A stretch of DNA of 64,000 nucleotides from Ehretia macrophylla (GCA_037974665.1 CM075773.1:33924853-33988852); one strand, 5' to 3'. Shown: positions 12,101 through 24,994, counted from the stretch's first letter. Notes: generated by a model not told the origin, from the letters alone. A program made the numbers and translations.

Positions 12101-15100
12101 CTGGAATACTATACTCAGGCTCCCCTTTGGCAGGCTCGTCGGACCATGGAGAGGCAAACCTTTTATGAAGATTATCTGATGAGTTTAAATTCAGACCGAG
12201 CGTGGTCAGATCAATCCCCAAAGCAAGTGATGTCAAGGCAGGATTAGTCATCCTTATGACGTTTAATAGACCAAGCATTCCAAATTGATCAGCAACAGTT
12301 TGTGATGTTTGCATCGTCACCTCCTGATCTCTAAATGGACCGACCACACGAGACTGGGGGTGCTTCGGCAATTGTTGATACTGCTGCATAGCTTGATCAT
12401 AGGGTCCCACACCAGATGCTGCATGAGACAAATTTGAAGGTCCTGCTCCAAGCATAGATATCCCAGTGCCACGACCCTTAGAGAAAAGAGAAGTGGAAAA
12501 CCAGGATTCAAGAAATGTTCAACTTGAAATAACTATATTCAGTCCATGAAATCTATTTACTAAATCTAAATAATAAAATAAAATGAAGCACAAGTTCTAT
12601 AGATTATGGTATCAAGACCACCAAGACAGTCAGCAGAAACTATAGTCGTCCTGGAAAACCTATCATGTCTTATGGTGCATTTTACCATTTTGCTCATAAC
12701 AGTTACAGCTTGATTAATTTTTAAACTTATTACATGTTGTATCTTACCACTTGTTTTTTTAAGTTATCACGGTGTTTTTTTAACTTACCACTGACAACTT
12801 ATCTGGGACCTCACAGAAGTCTTTTATGAGCAAAGAACAAGTATAAGAAATAGAAGGAATCCAGTAGAAGCAAATGGAACAGCTAAAGAATGACATAAGG
12901 ATGGCCGAATGATAATACCTCAGAGCCATGGAAAAGGAGATCTTGATAACTTGTAGGTTGAAAAGAAAGGTCGCTAACATCAGTTGATGAAGAATGCTGC
13001 TGTTGCTGCTGATGATGTGAGGAATACGTATTCCCAAAACTGAATCCAGCAGACCTTCCTATCTGCATCATTATAGCAAAGATGCATATGAGGATAATCC
13101 CACGTATTAGGTAGAGTTACATGGAATGTTAGATGAAGGACATCTCAAGCTAGAACTTACCGACAGATGCTGGGGTTTCATCATAGATTGCATACTGTCA
13201 TGGAGCGGTTCTTTCCCGTGCATGCTTCCCGGAAACTCAGAATTACCACCTGTGTCAAGGGCCCAGTTCATAATATTTAAAGCTAGGGAATAGATTCAAA
13301 AATTACACTCATTAGAAAGCATTTATATCTATTCTTCAATGAGGACAATTGAAAAGAAGCTAAACTAATTTAAGAATTACCATGTTGCATACTGAAAAAA
13401 TATCAATCAGAATTTAAAAGAGAGAACAAGAAGAATAACCACACATCTGACTGACAGTAAGACCATAGGATTAAAATTTTAGAACTTAATTGACTTCAAT
13501 ACGGGATCATTTCTCATACAGTCATGAGGTAGTTCTCCAGAATGCCTTTCCTTAAAATCTCTCCGCTAGCAGGGCCCTCCCCATGGGGAAAATACAGCAT
13601 AATAAAACCAAAAGAAAGGAAGAATAAGCCTAGGTGAGATATAAACAACAACAAATTAACTGCAAATAACTTAACAAGTTATACCAAGTTGAAAAGAAAA
13701 GACAACTGGAAAAACAAGACATCACTTAAAATGTCAAGATAACTTTCCAAGCACATTGACACAAACCTGCAATGACATATAATCTGGTTCAAGAAACAAA
13801 ATGAGAATACCTCTATATCCTGGCAAGGCAGGAAAGTCTTCATTCTGAATGCTAAACTCCTGGTTTTGCTGGGCGAAACCAACATTTTGCTTCCGCATAA
13901 ATCCTGAACAAGTAAGCCAAATGGTTCTTCACAACCATATACAGGAAGAATGAAATAGATGCCTCATTAAAATATTCAAAACTTCAATTGAACAACTATA
14001 AAAAGTCACCTAGCTGTCCTTGGGAACCACCGGCAGAATTAGGACGACCACTCAGCTGAGGAAAGTCGCTCATATCAAAAGCAGCATTCTCATGAGCATT
14101 CATTTCATTTAGCAATGCCATTGAAGGTATATGACCGTTCCCAGATTGAAATTGATTTTGGGCAAGTGCAACAGCAGCAGCAGTATAAGAGTTGCCGAGC
14201 ATAGATACCATCTGTGGGGCTGAAATTTACAGCTGTCACTTACCAAACTATTAATATCTACACAAATGAAACAGGAAATGTCATATTTAATATTTAATTT
14301 CAACTGACGCACTACTCCCGCTGTTTCATGTTAAATGTCTCAATTTGAATAAAATGTTTAAGATAAGAGTTACAGGTACACTACATTTAGGGATAAGTAG
14401 GCCTTTAGGGCGCTCATAAATTACCTTACTGTATTTTAAACATTTGCAAGTTCACAAGCTGGTCCCACACAGGTTTATAGTCTTCAAATATTCATAGAGA
14501 TTGTTCTTTCACATACAGTATCTATAAATTACTTCATTTTTGCAAAATGGACATTATCTTTGCTCGGCCCAAATGAACGTTAAGCCATCTTGAAACAGAT
14601 GCTGTACAACTTAAAACTACATCAAGAATGCTAAGTATGAACCAAGTCAAATTCGAGTGAGAATGAGAAACCAAGAGAATAGTCAAAAACAGCGGATAAA
14701 ATTTTGAAAGATTGCATATTGCCACTCTCCACCCCTGAAAACAGTGACACGAAATTGTGCATGTGAATGGAACACATAATCCATTGTTCTAATTTTGGAA
14801 TTTAATTACTTCTCAAAAATAAAATTTCGGAATTTAATTGCATTGCGCAACTAAATGGGGAACATAGTAACAATGAGGGGTTTCAATTTCTTGAATTTAT
14901 TAATCCTCTTTCATAAGCCTAAGTTGGAACAAAACATGTCGGCTTATAGTCGCTATTATTAGCGTCGATTTCCAGCATATATTTCTCTAACAAATTAGAA
15001 ATTGAAATCGAATAATCACTATACCCGTTAAATTTAAACGAGAACCAACGCCAGGCAGGTTTGATCCACCAGCAGGGCCTAAACCCCTTGCAATATTACC

Positions 15101-15908
15101 GCCACTAGCATGATTAGACATGGAGTTTGTAATGCGTCCAATACTTCCCAGATTTGGAGATACACCTGACCCTGAGATGAATCTCTTGCACAGTTACACA
15201 GGTAAAGTACCAGAAAAGCAGCAAAAGAAAGACTTGAATCGCCGGAAGCTATTCATACAGTTATATGCACACATACCTCCGTTATTAGGGAGCGCTGAAT
15301 GACCATGTGAGTTGGCAAGAGATAGCTGCAATGGAAGGCTAACCATTATATAGGGAATTCTAAAGGCTCTGAATAAAATCATTCCCCCTCCCTCCCACTC
15401 TCTCTCTCACTTAAGTGAGTACGTCCTTTTTATTGGAAAGGTGCGTTTATCTTACCGCCGGGAAAGGGCGGAGGTTTGTTTGGTTTCTGCAGTAATTTGA
15501 GTATTCGCACCTCATGAGGATTAAGTAATACCTGAGAAAGCGCAGTAGGAAGATTATTTATTCCAAACCGCCCATTAGAGACATTCCCCGCAACTTGTTG
15601 TACACCATTAGGAGGTCCACCTATCATTGTCGAATTTCTTGATGCAAATGAACCAGGCATGTTGAAGCTACCATGGATGCCTTGGAGTCCTTGTATGTTT
15701 CCTATCAGAGAACCATAAGTTTATTTAGATTAACCCTCATCGTGCAAGGATAATACATAAGCAATTTAATCTCGATCATCTTTTTAGCACCTGAATTATT
15801 TAAAACGGCTCCAGAAGCACCAGATTGAGCTGAAAACGATGTATTCAATGCTCTTCCAGAACTGTCCGAAAGGCTTGAAGTTGATTTATTCAATCCTGAC
15901 TGCAGCAT
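9165..15908 (-). CDS. VIP2: CCR4-NOT complex subunit NOT2 (VIP2-like)
   Basis: Fourteen coding exons, in transcript order: 15908-15791, 15701-15532, 15325-15277, 15171-15025, 14734-14672, 14219-14010, 13903-13811, 13249-13161, 13062-12919, 12476-12066, 11983-11931, 11853-11812, 9493-9349, 9224-9165. Phases agree throughout, giving about 597 aa; Arabidopsis VIP2 is similar in length. The N-terminal half is Ser/Gly/Asn-rich and disordered (for example HGSFNMPGSFASRNST). The C-terminal third is the NOT2/3/5 domain: FGMLGLLNVIRM, LALGIDLTTLGLNLNS, SPWSDEPAKGEPEYS, SMPKDEAQLYAANEL, RGWFYHKDLHLWLTRVPNME, ending EKRPVLPQQ. Known role: scaffold of the cytoplasmic/nuclear CCR4-NOT deadenylase; VIP2 also binds the Agrobacterium VirE2-associated factor. 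The start is uncertain: the ATG at 15908 needs a weak taag acceptor, whereas a better gcag acceptor would put the ATG in an upstream exon. The 63-nt exon at 14672-14734 is weakly conserved but fits splice phase and position. Confidence 0.92.
10325..10792. mobile_element. TRIM-like element in a NOT2 intron
   Basis: Two direct repeats of 142 bp (10325-10466 and 10651-10792) are about 90% identical. Both begin TGTAACAAAA and end GATGTGGGATCATTACA, i.e. the TG..CA ends of LTRs. The 184-bp interval between them has no coding frame. It sits inside the large NOT2 intron 9494-11811. No matching 5-bp TSD was found and no clear primer-binding site is seen, so a terminal-repeat retrotransposon in miniature is the best reading, not a proven one. 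Confidence 0.65.
10795..11322. mobile_element. hAT-type MITE with 17-bp TIRs
   Basis: Ends read CATAGTTACCAGATTCG and CGAATCTGATAACTATG, inverted repeats with one mismatch in 17, with the CA..TG termini usual in hAT elements. Flanks attacaac (10787-10794) and attacacc (11323-11330) are an 8-bp TSD with one mismatch. The left TSD overlaps the last six bases of the TRIM repeat, so this element inserted at the TRIM's edge. No transposase is encoded. Confidence 0.7.
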
Positions 15909-18675
15909 TCAACTTATTTCACAAAGAACCCAAACATGCATAATAAAACCCTAATTCAAGCACCTCAAAGTTCTATGGTGCCAATTAAGTTCAGGAAATA
16001 TCTTTAGGGATACTATCAAGAAGGTGAATTTTGACCTTGAGAATCCTCAACATCACATAAAGCAAAAATAAAAAGAACATCAAGATTAAATGTCACCCTT
16101 AAAGTAGGCATGATTATAGACCTCCTCGGACACTGACCTCGCAGCATGTTTAGAACAAAGACAATGATTAGGAATATAGAGTAAATTAAAAAATAATAAT
16201 AATAATAATTACATTAAGTAACCCAGCCATTGCAAATATGTCTTTAGAGAGAATTGTTGGAGAGCATCTCTGCCTAGAGCAAGCTTTGACTAATCTTAGC
16301 TGTGGCCTGAGAAAGAGAGTGATACTGTAAGACAAGGACAGGATGAAGTCCTAAGAAAAGAATTTCAATCGAGATCCAATGAATTCATAAAAATCTCTAC
16401 AATCTACGACATACTGGAATGTGATACATGTAAAAAATACCTCATTACATCAGACCACTGACACGCAAGCACAAAAGGCGACAAAATAGACTTCCCACCT
16501 CAAATCTATCTCCCCTGTATAGTTTAACTCAATTTCTGTCCTCGTTATATGCAGTAGCAAAATGTTATAAAATGACTGACTTGGCAAGAAACATTTAATG
16601 AGAGTGAGACGAGTTGATACATATCGAACTCCGATAGCCAAATCGCTGCAACTAAATACATTTTATAAAGGAAACGAAAACGAGCCACAGCGCCTCTGTA
16701 TTCTTAGCATTGGTAGAACCTCCAATTACTTAAAGAACAAGGCAGAGGATTCACATCCCATGAGGACAAGAGATGATTCTTATTATCTATACAAGATCAA
16801 CAGCCATGAGAAATAAATAGTGACAGTGATTGCCTTAATTCTACATGTAATATACGTTGTGCATTATTATTCACTAACCTACCATATCTCGTTCCAAAAG
16901 CCATATAAAATGCCTCTTGTACTCATATTAGACACATATTGACAAAGACTGGTGTGATCAGGAGCGTGCATGCAACTTGATAAGGTCTTGAACTAGGCTT
17001 CTTAAAACAACATAGACAAAAAGCCTCTCAGCAGAAAATCCATAATAAAGAACACATCCTGGTTTCTGATGCTACTGGCCGACTCTCAAACAGAAAAAGT
17101 ATTTTATACAAATAAAGCCCGATATCTGACTATATTTAGACATCTTTGTCATGTGGTGAAAAGAGTTATAAATATTTAATCCACCTTCATGACGAAAAAA
17201 TGTAACATATGATTAATGGTTTCATTAAAAGTCAATCTAAAACCTTCCCAAGTATTGATTTCCGGAACTCTTTTGATCTTATAAGAATCAAAGTTCCACT
17301 CTTTCTGCATTTAGTATACACACGCTTCAAATAATAATCTTACTAAATATTACTGTTTCTGAAACCATTTCAAAAGAACCAATTCATACGCATAAAATTG
17401 ACATGCAACACCATTTCTGTCATACATTTCCTTACAAAAATATTGTTTGCAAGAAAAGAAAAAAAAAGGAAAAACCTTCGGCTTTTAATAGATGTGTATA
17501 TAATTATTTATATTGATAAATTAGTTATGTTTTATAAAGGCTTTTAAAACCTAATCTTTAACACGTATAATCAATTTCTCTGTACCAACATTGTCTTATA
17601 AACAAAATTTCAAAGCAAAAACTTTTTTCTACTTTCAAATAAAAATCTCATACAACCTAGCTCGATTTTATAAAACCTTTTAAAATCTCAATTTTTTTCA
17701 ACATAAAATCAAAATGTAACACGATTTTCATTTTACACAGTTCTAATAGATTTTAAAAATAAAACCCTTTTCCGCTTTCACATTACCATAGAAATTAGAA
17801 AGTATTAAAAAATTTAGAAAATAGAAAAACAAAATATAATTTTTGAAACCTCAATTTTTTTTATAAACATAAAGTCAAAATGCAACTCGATTTTCATTTT
17901 ACAGTATTTTAATTAAATTTAAAAACAAAACCCTTTTCCTCTTTGACTTCTAAAAAAATCCAAAAAACCTTTATAAAGACTCTTGAAATCTCAAAATTTT
18001 TCAACATGAAAATCAGCTTGTAACTCAATTTTTTAATAAAATTTGAAATGAACAAAAACAGACCCTTTTTCTCTTTCAAATAAAAAATAAAAAAAAAGAA
18101 CAAAGGAGCATTTCTTTCTTATAAACCCTTCTAAAGACTCAATTTTTACAAATAAAAACAACATGCAAAACAATTTTCTTATATCCCATTTTCCTATACA
18201 CAAAAGATGACCAAAAAAAATGATCAGTTAATGATACAAACACTTTTTGCTCAATTAAACAAATAAAATTCAAACACAATTGGCATCTATAAACCCATAA
18301 AAAATAACAACAAAAAAGAAAAAACAACATGCAATTTTTAATATCAAACAGAAACCAATTTCAATCACAAAAAAAGCAAAATTAATTAAATAAAATAAAC
18401 TCAACACAAGGGTCAAGCAATGCATTACCTTTGGTAAAAATCTGCAAGAAAAAAAAAACCCAAGAATCAGTAGAATGTTGTATGAAATGTGAGCTAAAGT
18501 ATACAAAGATTAAAATTGATTTTAATTAGTAAAATACAAATAAAAATGAAAAAAAAAACAATAAAAATGAAAAATGAAAAAATTCAGCATTTTTTTTCTT
18601 TTTGGTAACTGAACCTTTTTCGCTATGGAGTCTACGAGCTGAGAGTGATGTCGATGTCGCTGTCGCTGTTTCTAC
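15909..18675 (-). other. 5' leader and leader introns of NOT2
   Basis: A first leader exon is likely at about 18675-18615 (donor after GCGAAAAAG). A possible 13-nt microexon at 18441-18429 (ATTTTTACCAAAG) lies between a ttgcag acceptor and a gtaatg donor. The remaining 2.5 kb is intron, with a degenerate tandem repeat array at 17536-18200. No ATG occurs in the first leader exon. Transcript evidence would be needed to fix the exon pattern. Confidence 0.45.
17536..18200. repeat. degenerate tandem repeat array in NOT2 leader intron
   Basis: About five diverged units, spaced 130-170 bp, starting near 17536, 17669, 17840, 17969 and 18119. Each has ttataaarrcttttaaa, then tcaacataaaatcaaaatg, then cgattttcattttac and aaaacccttttcctcttt. 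Read by eye; exact period and identity need a dot plot. Confidence 0.6.
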
Positions 18676-18699
18676 GCTGGCGAATTTCCACACTGATGG

Positions 18700-18710
18700 G
18701 TATTTATACT
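18700..18710 (-). promoter_or_regulatory. probable TATA box of NOT2
   Basis: On the minus strand the sequence reads AGTATAAATACCC. This is the right distance (about 30 bp) from a transcription start near 18670-18675 and just upstream of the inferred leader exon. Confidence 0.5.
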
Positions 18711-18714
18711 GCAA

Positions 18715-21700
18715 AGGTAGGCTCTCTTGAAAATATCAAAAAAAAGTAAAAATGAAAATAAAGTAATATTTATTTATTTAAAAGAAATAAAGAGTAAATA
18801 GGAGATAAAGATAGTTGCTTTTTTGTTTGTTTGTTTGTTTTATTTTGTTAATTTGTAAGTAAAGGAAAATGTGGGTAGATGGATTATGGTATGGTAATGA
18901 TTATATAATCTTGCTTGTAAATTACTAGTATTATGATTGTTAAATTGTTGAAGTGATGTTATTTTGATTCATACATCGAATTTAAGCTATTTTTAATTTT
19001 AGTTGTATAGATCACGAGCATAAAAATGATGGGAAATACTCGCATGACTTGTAAGTAATTTGTGTGCTTCTTGCATTCTAAATGTGAAATTTGCATCGTC
19101 GAGTTTTTATAAGTGATCGTTTATTGCTAAAAGGAGTAGTTATGAAATATTTGATAATAATTATTAATGATATATTAGAATGAAGAGAAAAAAATACATG
19201 GTATGTAGCGAATTTGTTTTTAATAATTTACAATATTATGTAATTTTGCATGTCTTAGTTTAGTTTAATTAAGGGGTTTTCACGTTGGCACAAGGTTTCT
19301 TGACGAAACATGGATAACCTCATAAATATTCCACAATCAAATATGAAATACTCTTAAGTATATCATACATGTTATTGACCAAAAAAAATATCATACATGT
19401 TAAGTAGAACAAAATTTTGTTTTCTTCTTTATGATCTATTTTATGAATATAGTGCATTTCAAATATGAAATTTGCATTTACGAGTTTTTATACGTGATTG
19501 GTGTAGTTATGAAATATTTGACAAAAATAAATATTTCTTTAGTTTGGTAGACGAATTTAATGATATATTGAAATGAAGAGAAAAAATATATGGTACGTAG
19601 CAAACTTGTTTTTAATAATTCACGAGTTTAATTAAGGGTTTTTCATGTTAGCTTGAGGTTTCTTAACGAAACATGGATAATCTCATCAATATTCCATAAT
19701 CAAATATGAAATACTCTTAAGTATATCATACATGTTAAATCGAACAAAAACTTGTTTTCTTCTTTATGATTTATTTTATTTTTTTCCTTTTAATGTTTTT
19801 GCTTTAGACTTGAGAACTTCATATTAAATCAATTTCATCTTTAACATTTTATGATATTAGCGTTGAGATGATGCAAGAAATGCAAGAGGAATATCTAGGG
19901 TTGTAAAATGAAGTGGGTTATTGCGAGGCTAGTTGAAAACCAAATGCAAGGTGGTCATTTAAAATTGGTTCCTAAATTACAAAAGTAACCTTGAATAGAT
20001 AACAACTCATTAAAATTTTCAACTATATTCAAACTTACCTCGAGATTTTATCAATCCAAACATATTGAAAGTTAACCAAGTTACTTGATTTCAAACTATT
20101 ACCGGATCAATTTAATTCTTATTCGAGATTGGTTGATTAAGGAAACGAGTAAAACTTGATCACAAATTTAAAATTCCGTAATTAAATAAGTGACGCTCAA
20201 GCAATTTTATATTTGACTAAATTAAAGCAGTTTACAACTCAAGAAATTTGAATTTGACATCAATGGTATGTATAAATAAATAACTATAATCGACCAAACT
20301 TGTCTCATTTCTCTATCATATCAAAAATTTCATGATTGTTTAAATGGATAAATACAAGCACACATGACACACACTATGACTTATATATATTAGCAACTTC
20401 TCTCAAATTTATCTCAAAATGAGACAGAATGATAGAATAGCTACTAGCTATAATAAAAAAATTCGAACTTCGAACTTCTTGAAACTGAAGTGTAGCATTC
20501 ATTGAGTGTATAGAGTGTATATCAATAATCATATTTATAAAAAGATGTATAATAAGATTGAAAATAAGAGTATATCATCATAATCTTATTCTTCTTTACA
20601 ATGATCTTATTTGTTCATTGTTCTTCTTATTCAATCCCCTCAGCGAGGCAATGATTTGGCCCTTTACATACCAAGGAGGATAAAGTCGAAAATTTTTAAA
20701 ACAATAATACATAGTCCTTCGTCAAGACAACGTCTTCAGTTAATTTGGTAGCCCTCATTGTCCTATTAAATATGTCAAAGATATCAATAATTACATAGGG
20801 TTTTTTTGCTTATATGGATGTGGTCCATATGAATACCTCTTTTTGAAACAAACTAGTGGGGCCATGTTTTTTCTATTTCGTTCCTTTCCACAAAGAGAGA
20901 TATAGCAGTTAAGATTTTGAGACTTTTATATTGATTGACGAAATCTTTTTTTTCTTCTTCTTTGAAATGGAAATTTAATCAATGGAGTCCGATAATTCAT
21001 GTCCGATCATTGAATTATTCGGCGGAGTCTGACTATTATTGGTAAACCTTCGAATGCAGATCAGTTAATAATATAACTCCAAAGTAGTAGAGTGTGTCAA
21101 ATTTATGACCTTGTAAAAATAATTTCACCTCCACTATTACTGAACTATGTCCCTGAGAGCTTGATTGATGAAATCTTGATTAAATTACTTACATATATTC
21201 AAATTTGATCGTATTGATCTAAGCTATAGAATAAGGGAAAACTTAGTTTTAATTTGTTTAATTTTATCATTTAGACATGACTCATCCAATGTTTGCTTAC
21301 TCGTAGTTTCATAAGATAATCCATTTCAATTGAAAATATAATGAATAAAATTTTTACGTATACTATCTTGAATTTATGTTGGATTTTTTTCATAGGCGAA
21401 CGAAAAAAAAAATGAAATAAATAATTAAAAGTACAAGACTTTTATAAATATAACTCAAGTCCCTTCTTATAATTTGAAAGGCAAGCCCATTGTATGAAAG
21501 TTAGACATCAATTTTTTCGCCTTTATCATGGATTATTGTGTCATCAACCCTTAAGACAAATTAATTTCAATACATAAAATCTGCTAATTGCAATATAAAA
21601 TACAATGCTTTTTGGCTTATGACTAATCAATTAACTATACAAAAGTTTTTTTTTTCTTTTTTTGGTCAAAGCTATACAAGGTTTAATGGCTCAATTCTTG

Positions 21701-23004
21701 CAACAATACAAAGCCATGAAGATTAAAGGATCATTATTATATTTTTTTGTTCTAATAACAGATTTTATTAGTCCAGAACTCCATTTTTGCTAACAAAAAG
21801 TAATGTTGTAGGATTAAGAATAACAGTTTTAAATCTTAAATTTATTTACTCAAAACAATCAACTCGAATTATTACTCAAATTCACTACGTAACTCATATA
21901 ACATTATAATTATACTTTTTTTAATCCTCCGAATATATAGATTTAACAGATTATACCCCTACCTGGTAATTTTAATACCTAAAATAAAGTTTATGTTTGA
22001 TTGCATCACTTGCGGACCATTATTTTATGGTAGCAATTAAATTCCTGCAGTTTGTATAACCATCACTTGCTGTCACAGGCCATTAAAAAAATAAAGCAAC
22101 TTCAACTATGACAATTTTTTACATCAAAATATCCAACCCAATATCAGCAAATAGATATTTTATTTGTACTATAGTCTATTTGAACATTTGACTTGTTGAT
22201 CTGATCCCTTCCAACATGAAGCATCATTTATTTTTCTATGTCGAGAAATTCAACTTATGCAATATCATATTAAATTTATTTAAAATTATAATATTGATTA
22301 TAAAAAGACATAAATTTTAACTTAAAATTTTAAATTTTAATAAGTGACTGACCAATTACGCTACCCAACCTTCGTTCATGAAGGGTCATGTTGTTGCTAC
22401 CTATGTAATCACTGCTTTGGATCTTGACTTGTGCCACGTAACATGTTCAAGTTGTAAAACAATTGAATATTGTTGAGTATAAGCAACCTAACTCATAACA
22501 CTTTGCTTTTCTATACCTCAAGGAGCCAAGAAGCGTTTCCGGTTATTTACACCTTTAATGAAGGGCAAACATGGAATACAATAGTAAATCTTCATAATTC
22601 ATGTTATTCTTTTCTTCATAATTATCTCAATAAATATTTTATATTCTTAGTCAAAAAGGATGTAATCACTTCAAATACTCAAGTACTCACTTTTTTCACA
22701 AAATTAATATGTTTAACATTATTTTATGTACATTATATAAGTTGATCGAAACTTGAAAATGCTATTGAAAAAGCCATTACTTGCGAGTTCACATCAGATT
22801 GCAAACAAGTTTAGTTTCAATATGCGCATTAGAGAGATGGTTGACGTTTGATAGTAAGTTAAACATTAATATAATAAATATATTCATATCTGCGAGACGA
22901 GATTGGTATGATGGGATTGATAAATATATATTTTACATCTCAAGTTCACTTACTCAAAAATCAACTGCGAAATTATTATATAATTCATAATAATTACTCA
23001 TTTA
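18715..23004. other. intergenic, no gene recognised
   Basis: AT-rich spacer. It contains a diverged tandem duplication at about 19070-19795 and a small imperfect palindrome at 20990-21032 (ccgataattca against tgaattattcgg). No exon-like coding stretch was found on either strand. Confidence 0.5.
19070..19795. repeat. diverged tandem duplication of about 360 bp
   Basis: Copy A (about 19070-19440) and copy B (about 19456-19795) share, in the same order, gaaatttgcat, gtagttatgaaatatttga, aatgaagagaaaaaa, gtttttaataatt, gaaacatggataa and aatatgaaatactcttaag. Indels separate the copies, so it is an old duplication. No coding potential. Confidence 0.7.
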
Positions 23005-23007
23005 TAA

Positions 23008-23231
23008 GAGCATTTCCAATGCAAGACTGTAAAATGTAAAAGTTTCCAATTTTGGAAATTTTTAGAGAGTGGGTCTCTTAAAAACATATTTAATGATTTA
23101 AATATATATGGGATCCACAACTTTTCACAACTTTTGAGGTAAAATAGAGACTATATTTTTTAGAGACCCATTCTCTAAAATTTCTAAATTTAGAAACTTT
23201 TACATTTTAGAGCCTTGCATTAGAGATGCTC
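23008..23231. mobile_element. Tourist-like MITE, 224 bp, TSD TAA
   Basis: Ends read GAGCATTTCCAATGCAAG and the inverse CTTGCATTAGAGATGCTC, flanked by TAA at 23005-23007 and 23232-23234. Long inverted arms extend inward (gtctctaaaaa against tttttagagac). The 3-bp TSD and the GAGCATCTCCAATG-type end are typical of PIF/Harbinger-derived MITEs. Confidence 0.75.
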
Positions 23232-23261
23232 TAATTGTTTAATGTAAAAAAATAGTATTAC

Positions 23262-23414
23262 AATAAATAGGTCTCTATTTTACCTCAAAAATTATAAAAA
23301 ATTATAGGTCTCATATATATTTAAATCATTAAATATATTTTTTATTTACCCACTCTCTAAAAATTTCCAAAATTGAAAACATTTACATTTTAAAGTCTTG
23401 TATTAGAGATGCTC
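23262..23414. mobile_element. truncated inverted copy of the same MITE
   Basis: Matches the reverse complement of 23008-23231 from ggtctctattttacctcaaaa to the end agagatgctc, but lacks about 80 bp of its left arm. The flank taattgtttaatgtaaaaaa plus agtattacaataaata follows both copies (after 23231 and after 23414), so flank and arm were duplicated together with a spacing of about 182 bp. Confidence 0.65.
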
Positions 23415-23685
23415 TAATTGTTTAATGTAAAAAAACAGTATTACAATAAATATAGCTATATTCATTTTCTCAAGACTTGGACTAGTGACTTATGAAATAT
23501 TGCACATATTCCAAAAATTGACCAATACATGTTCCAAAGTTTTGTCTATTACATAAAAGTTTCATTCGAGTTAGAGTCAATCCATTATCATTGAATTTAT
23601 TCATAACATTAAGAGTAGATTTATTATCGGTTTCTTGTCAGTTTATCAAAGACTTTTTTTTTTCTTTTTTCATTTTGGTCTGAAA

Positions 23686-24989
23686 TGTTGGGAATCATGC
23701 ATGGTATTTAAAATTTTATAATTAAATAAACGCAGCAGAAATAATAATACTCATATATCCGTTCATGGCTATTTACGTAAATTATATACATGCATAATAA
23801 TCGACATTAATTACACATTAAATGATTTCAGGATTACCTTTCTGTTATGACAAATCTGTTGTTGGATTTGAACGATCCAAAACTCCCCAATTGTGAAGCC
23901 TCCGAAAGTATCAACACAAAATCTGCACCCTTAATTGGATTTCACCCCCACTAAGTTTTCTAAATAAATTCTACATATTATTCTGACTATGATTTTTTTT
24001 GTGCTGGCTAAACCTGTCAGAATAGTACAATGTATACGAGACACATGTGATCTAGGGCCACATGTGGATTAGACTTAAACTAACCAGTATTGGGCTCTAT
24101 AATAACTAAATCATCATGCAATTACTACGAGCCCGATTAAATTAATATTTAGGACGATTCCAAATTTAATTTAATATTTTTTCTAATCCAATTAATTTGC
24201 AAATTCTATTTGTGTGTGACCTCTAGGGTTCATAATTAATTGGCAGTGAAATAATATTAATCTAATTAATATTTAATTAGAACTCTTCTAATTTAATTTT
24301 CGCAAGTCGTGAGTGATACTTAGCAGTATATCATGACTACCCAACTAATGATGAAGTTAAATTCTACGAACCCTTTAATAACAATTATGCAATCAATTAA
24401 TTATGTCTAAATTATCCCGATTGAGTCAGAGTCATGAATAGGGTCGTCAAACTTTATTACTCAATTATATATCCAAATCCATTTAATCAGTAACTTATGA
24501 ATAATACGTGAAACGACTTCTACTATTCTACCTCGACCAAGATAACCGTGGTGTCTCGGGTCTAAGGACTAATTACATAATTACATTGTATAATGAATTA
24601 TTGACCATTCCATGTAATTCATTGTACTAGCGGTCATGTCCAGTCACTTGTTATCAACAAGCACTTATATATCTACTCTTACGTATGAGACTAATCGCCC
24701 AAATCAATATCCCATATTATTTGGATGGTAGACTGTAATCCAAACTTTCCGGATAAATTAACGCCCAATTAATTTATCCTACGATTGGAGATTATTTTAA
24801 AATATATTTTTGAATATAGATTATGTCACTCATATCTTTACTTTTAAGGATAAAATTTATAAATATTATTCTAAGAACTTTTATTTAAATAGTTAATCAC
24901 ATTAATGATATTTAAATAAACTGCCTATAATAAATAAATAATATAATTATTATGTCTTAAAATTGACATTTAAGATATATAATCTAACA
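23686..24989. mobile_element. solo LTR, 1304 bp, TSD TGAAA
   Basis: Starts TGTTGGGAATCATGC and ends ATAATCTAACA (TG..CA), with perfect 5-bp direct repeats TGAAA at 23681-23685 and 24990-24994. No internal retrotransposon genes are present, so it is a solo LTR left by LTR-LTR recombination. Length and ends suit a Copia-type element. Orientation is not certain; the ends would also fit a minus-strand LTR starting TGTTAGATTAT. Confidence 0.82.
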
Positions 24990-24994
24990 TGAAA

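Noticed and set aside
14305..14400. Stowaway MITE (ctactcccgctgtttcatgt end)
   Set aside because: Only one end resembles the Stowaway consensus; no matching inverted end or TA duplication was found, so it was not called.
18526..18714. Minus-strand frame of 62 codons at the NOT2 5' end
   Set aside because: It coincides with the TATA box, leader exon and donor site of NOT2, has no ATG in the leader part before the donor, and ends in low complexity.
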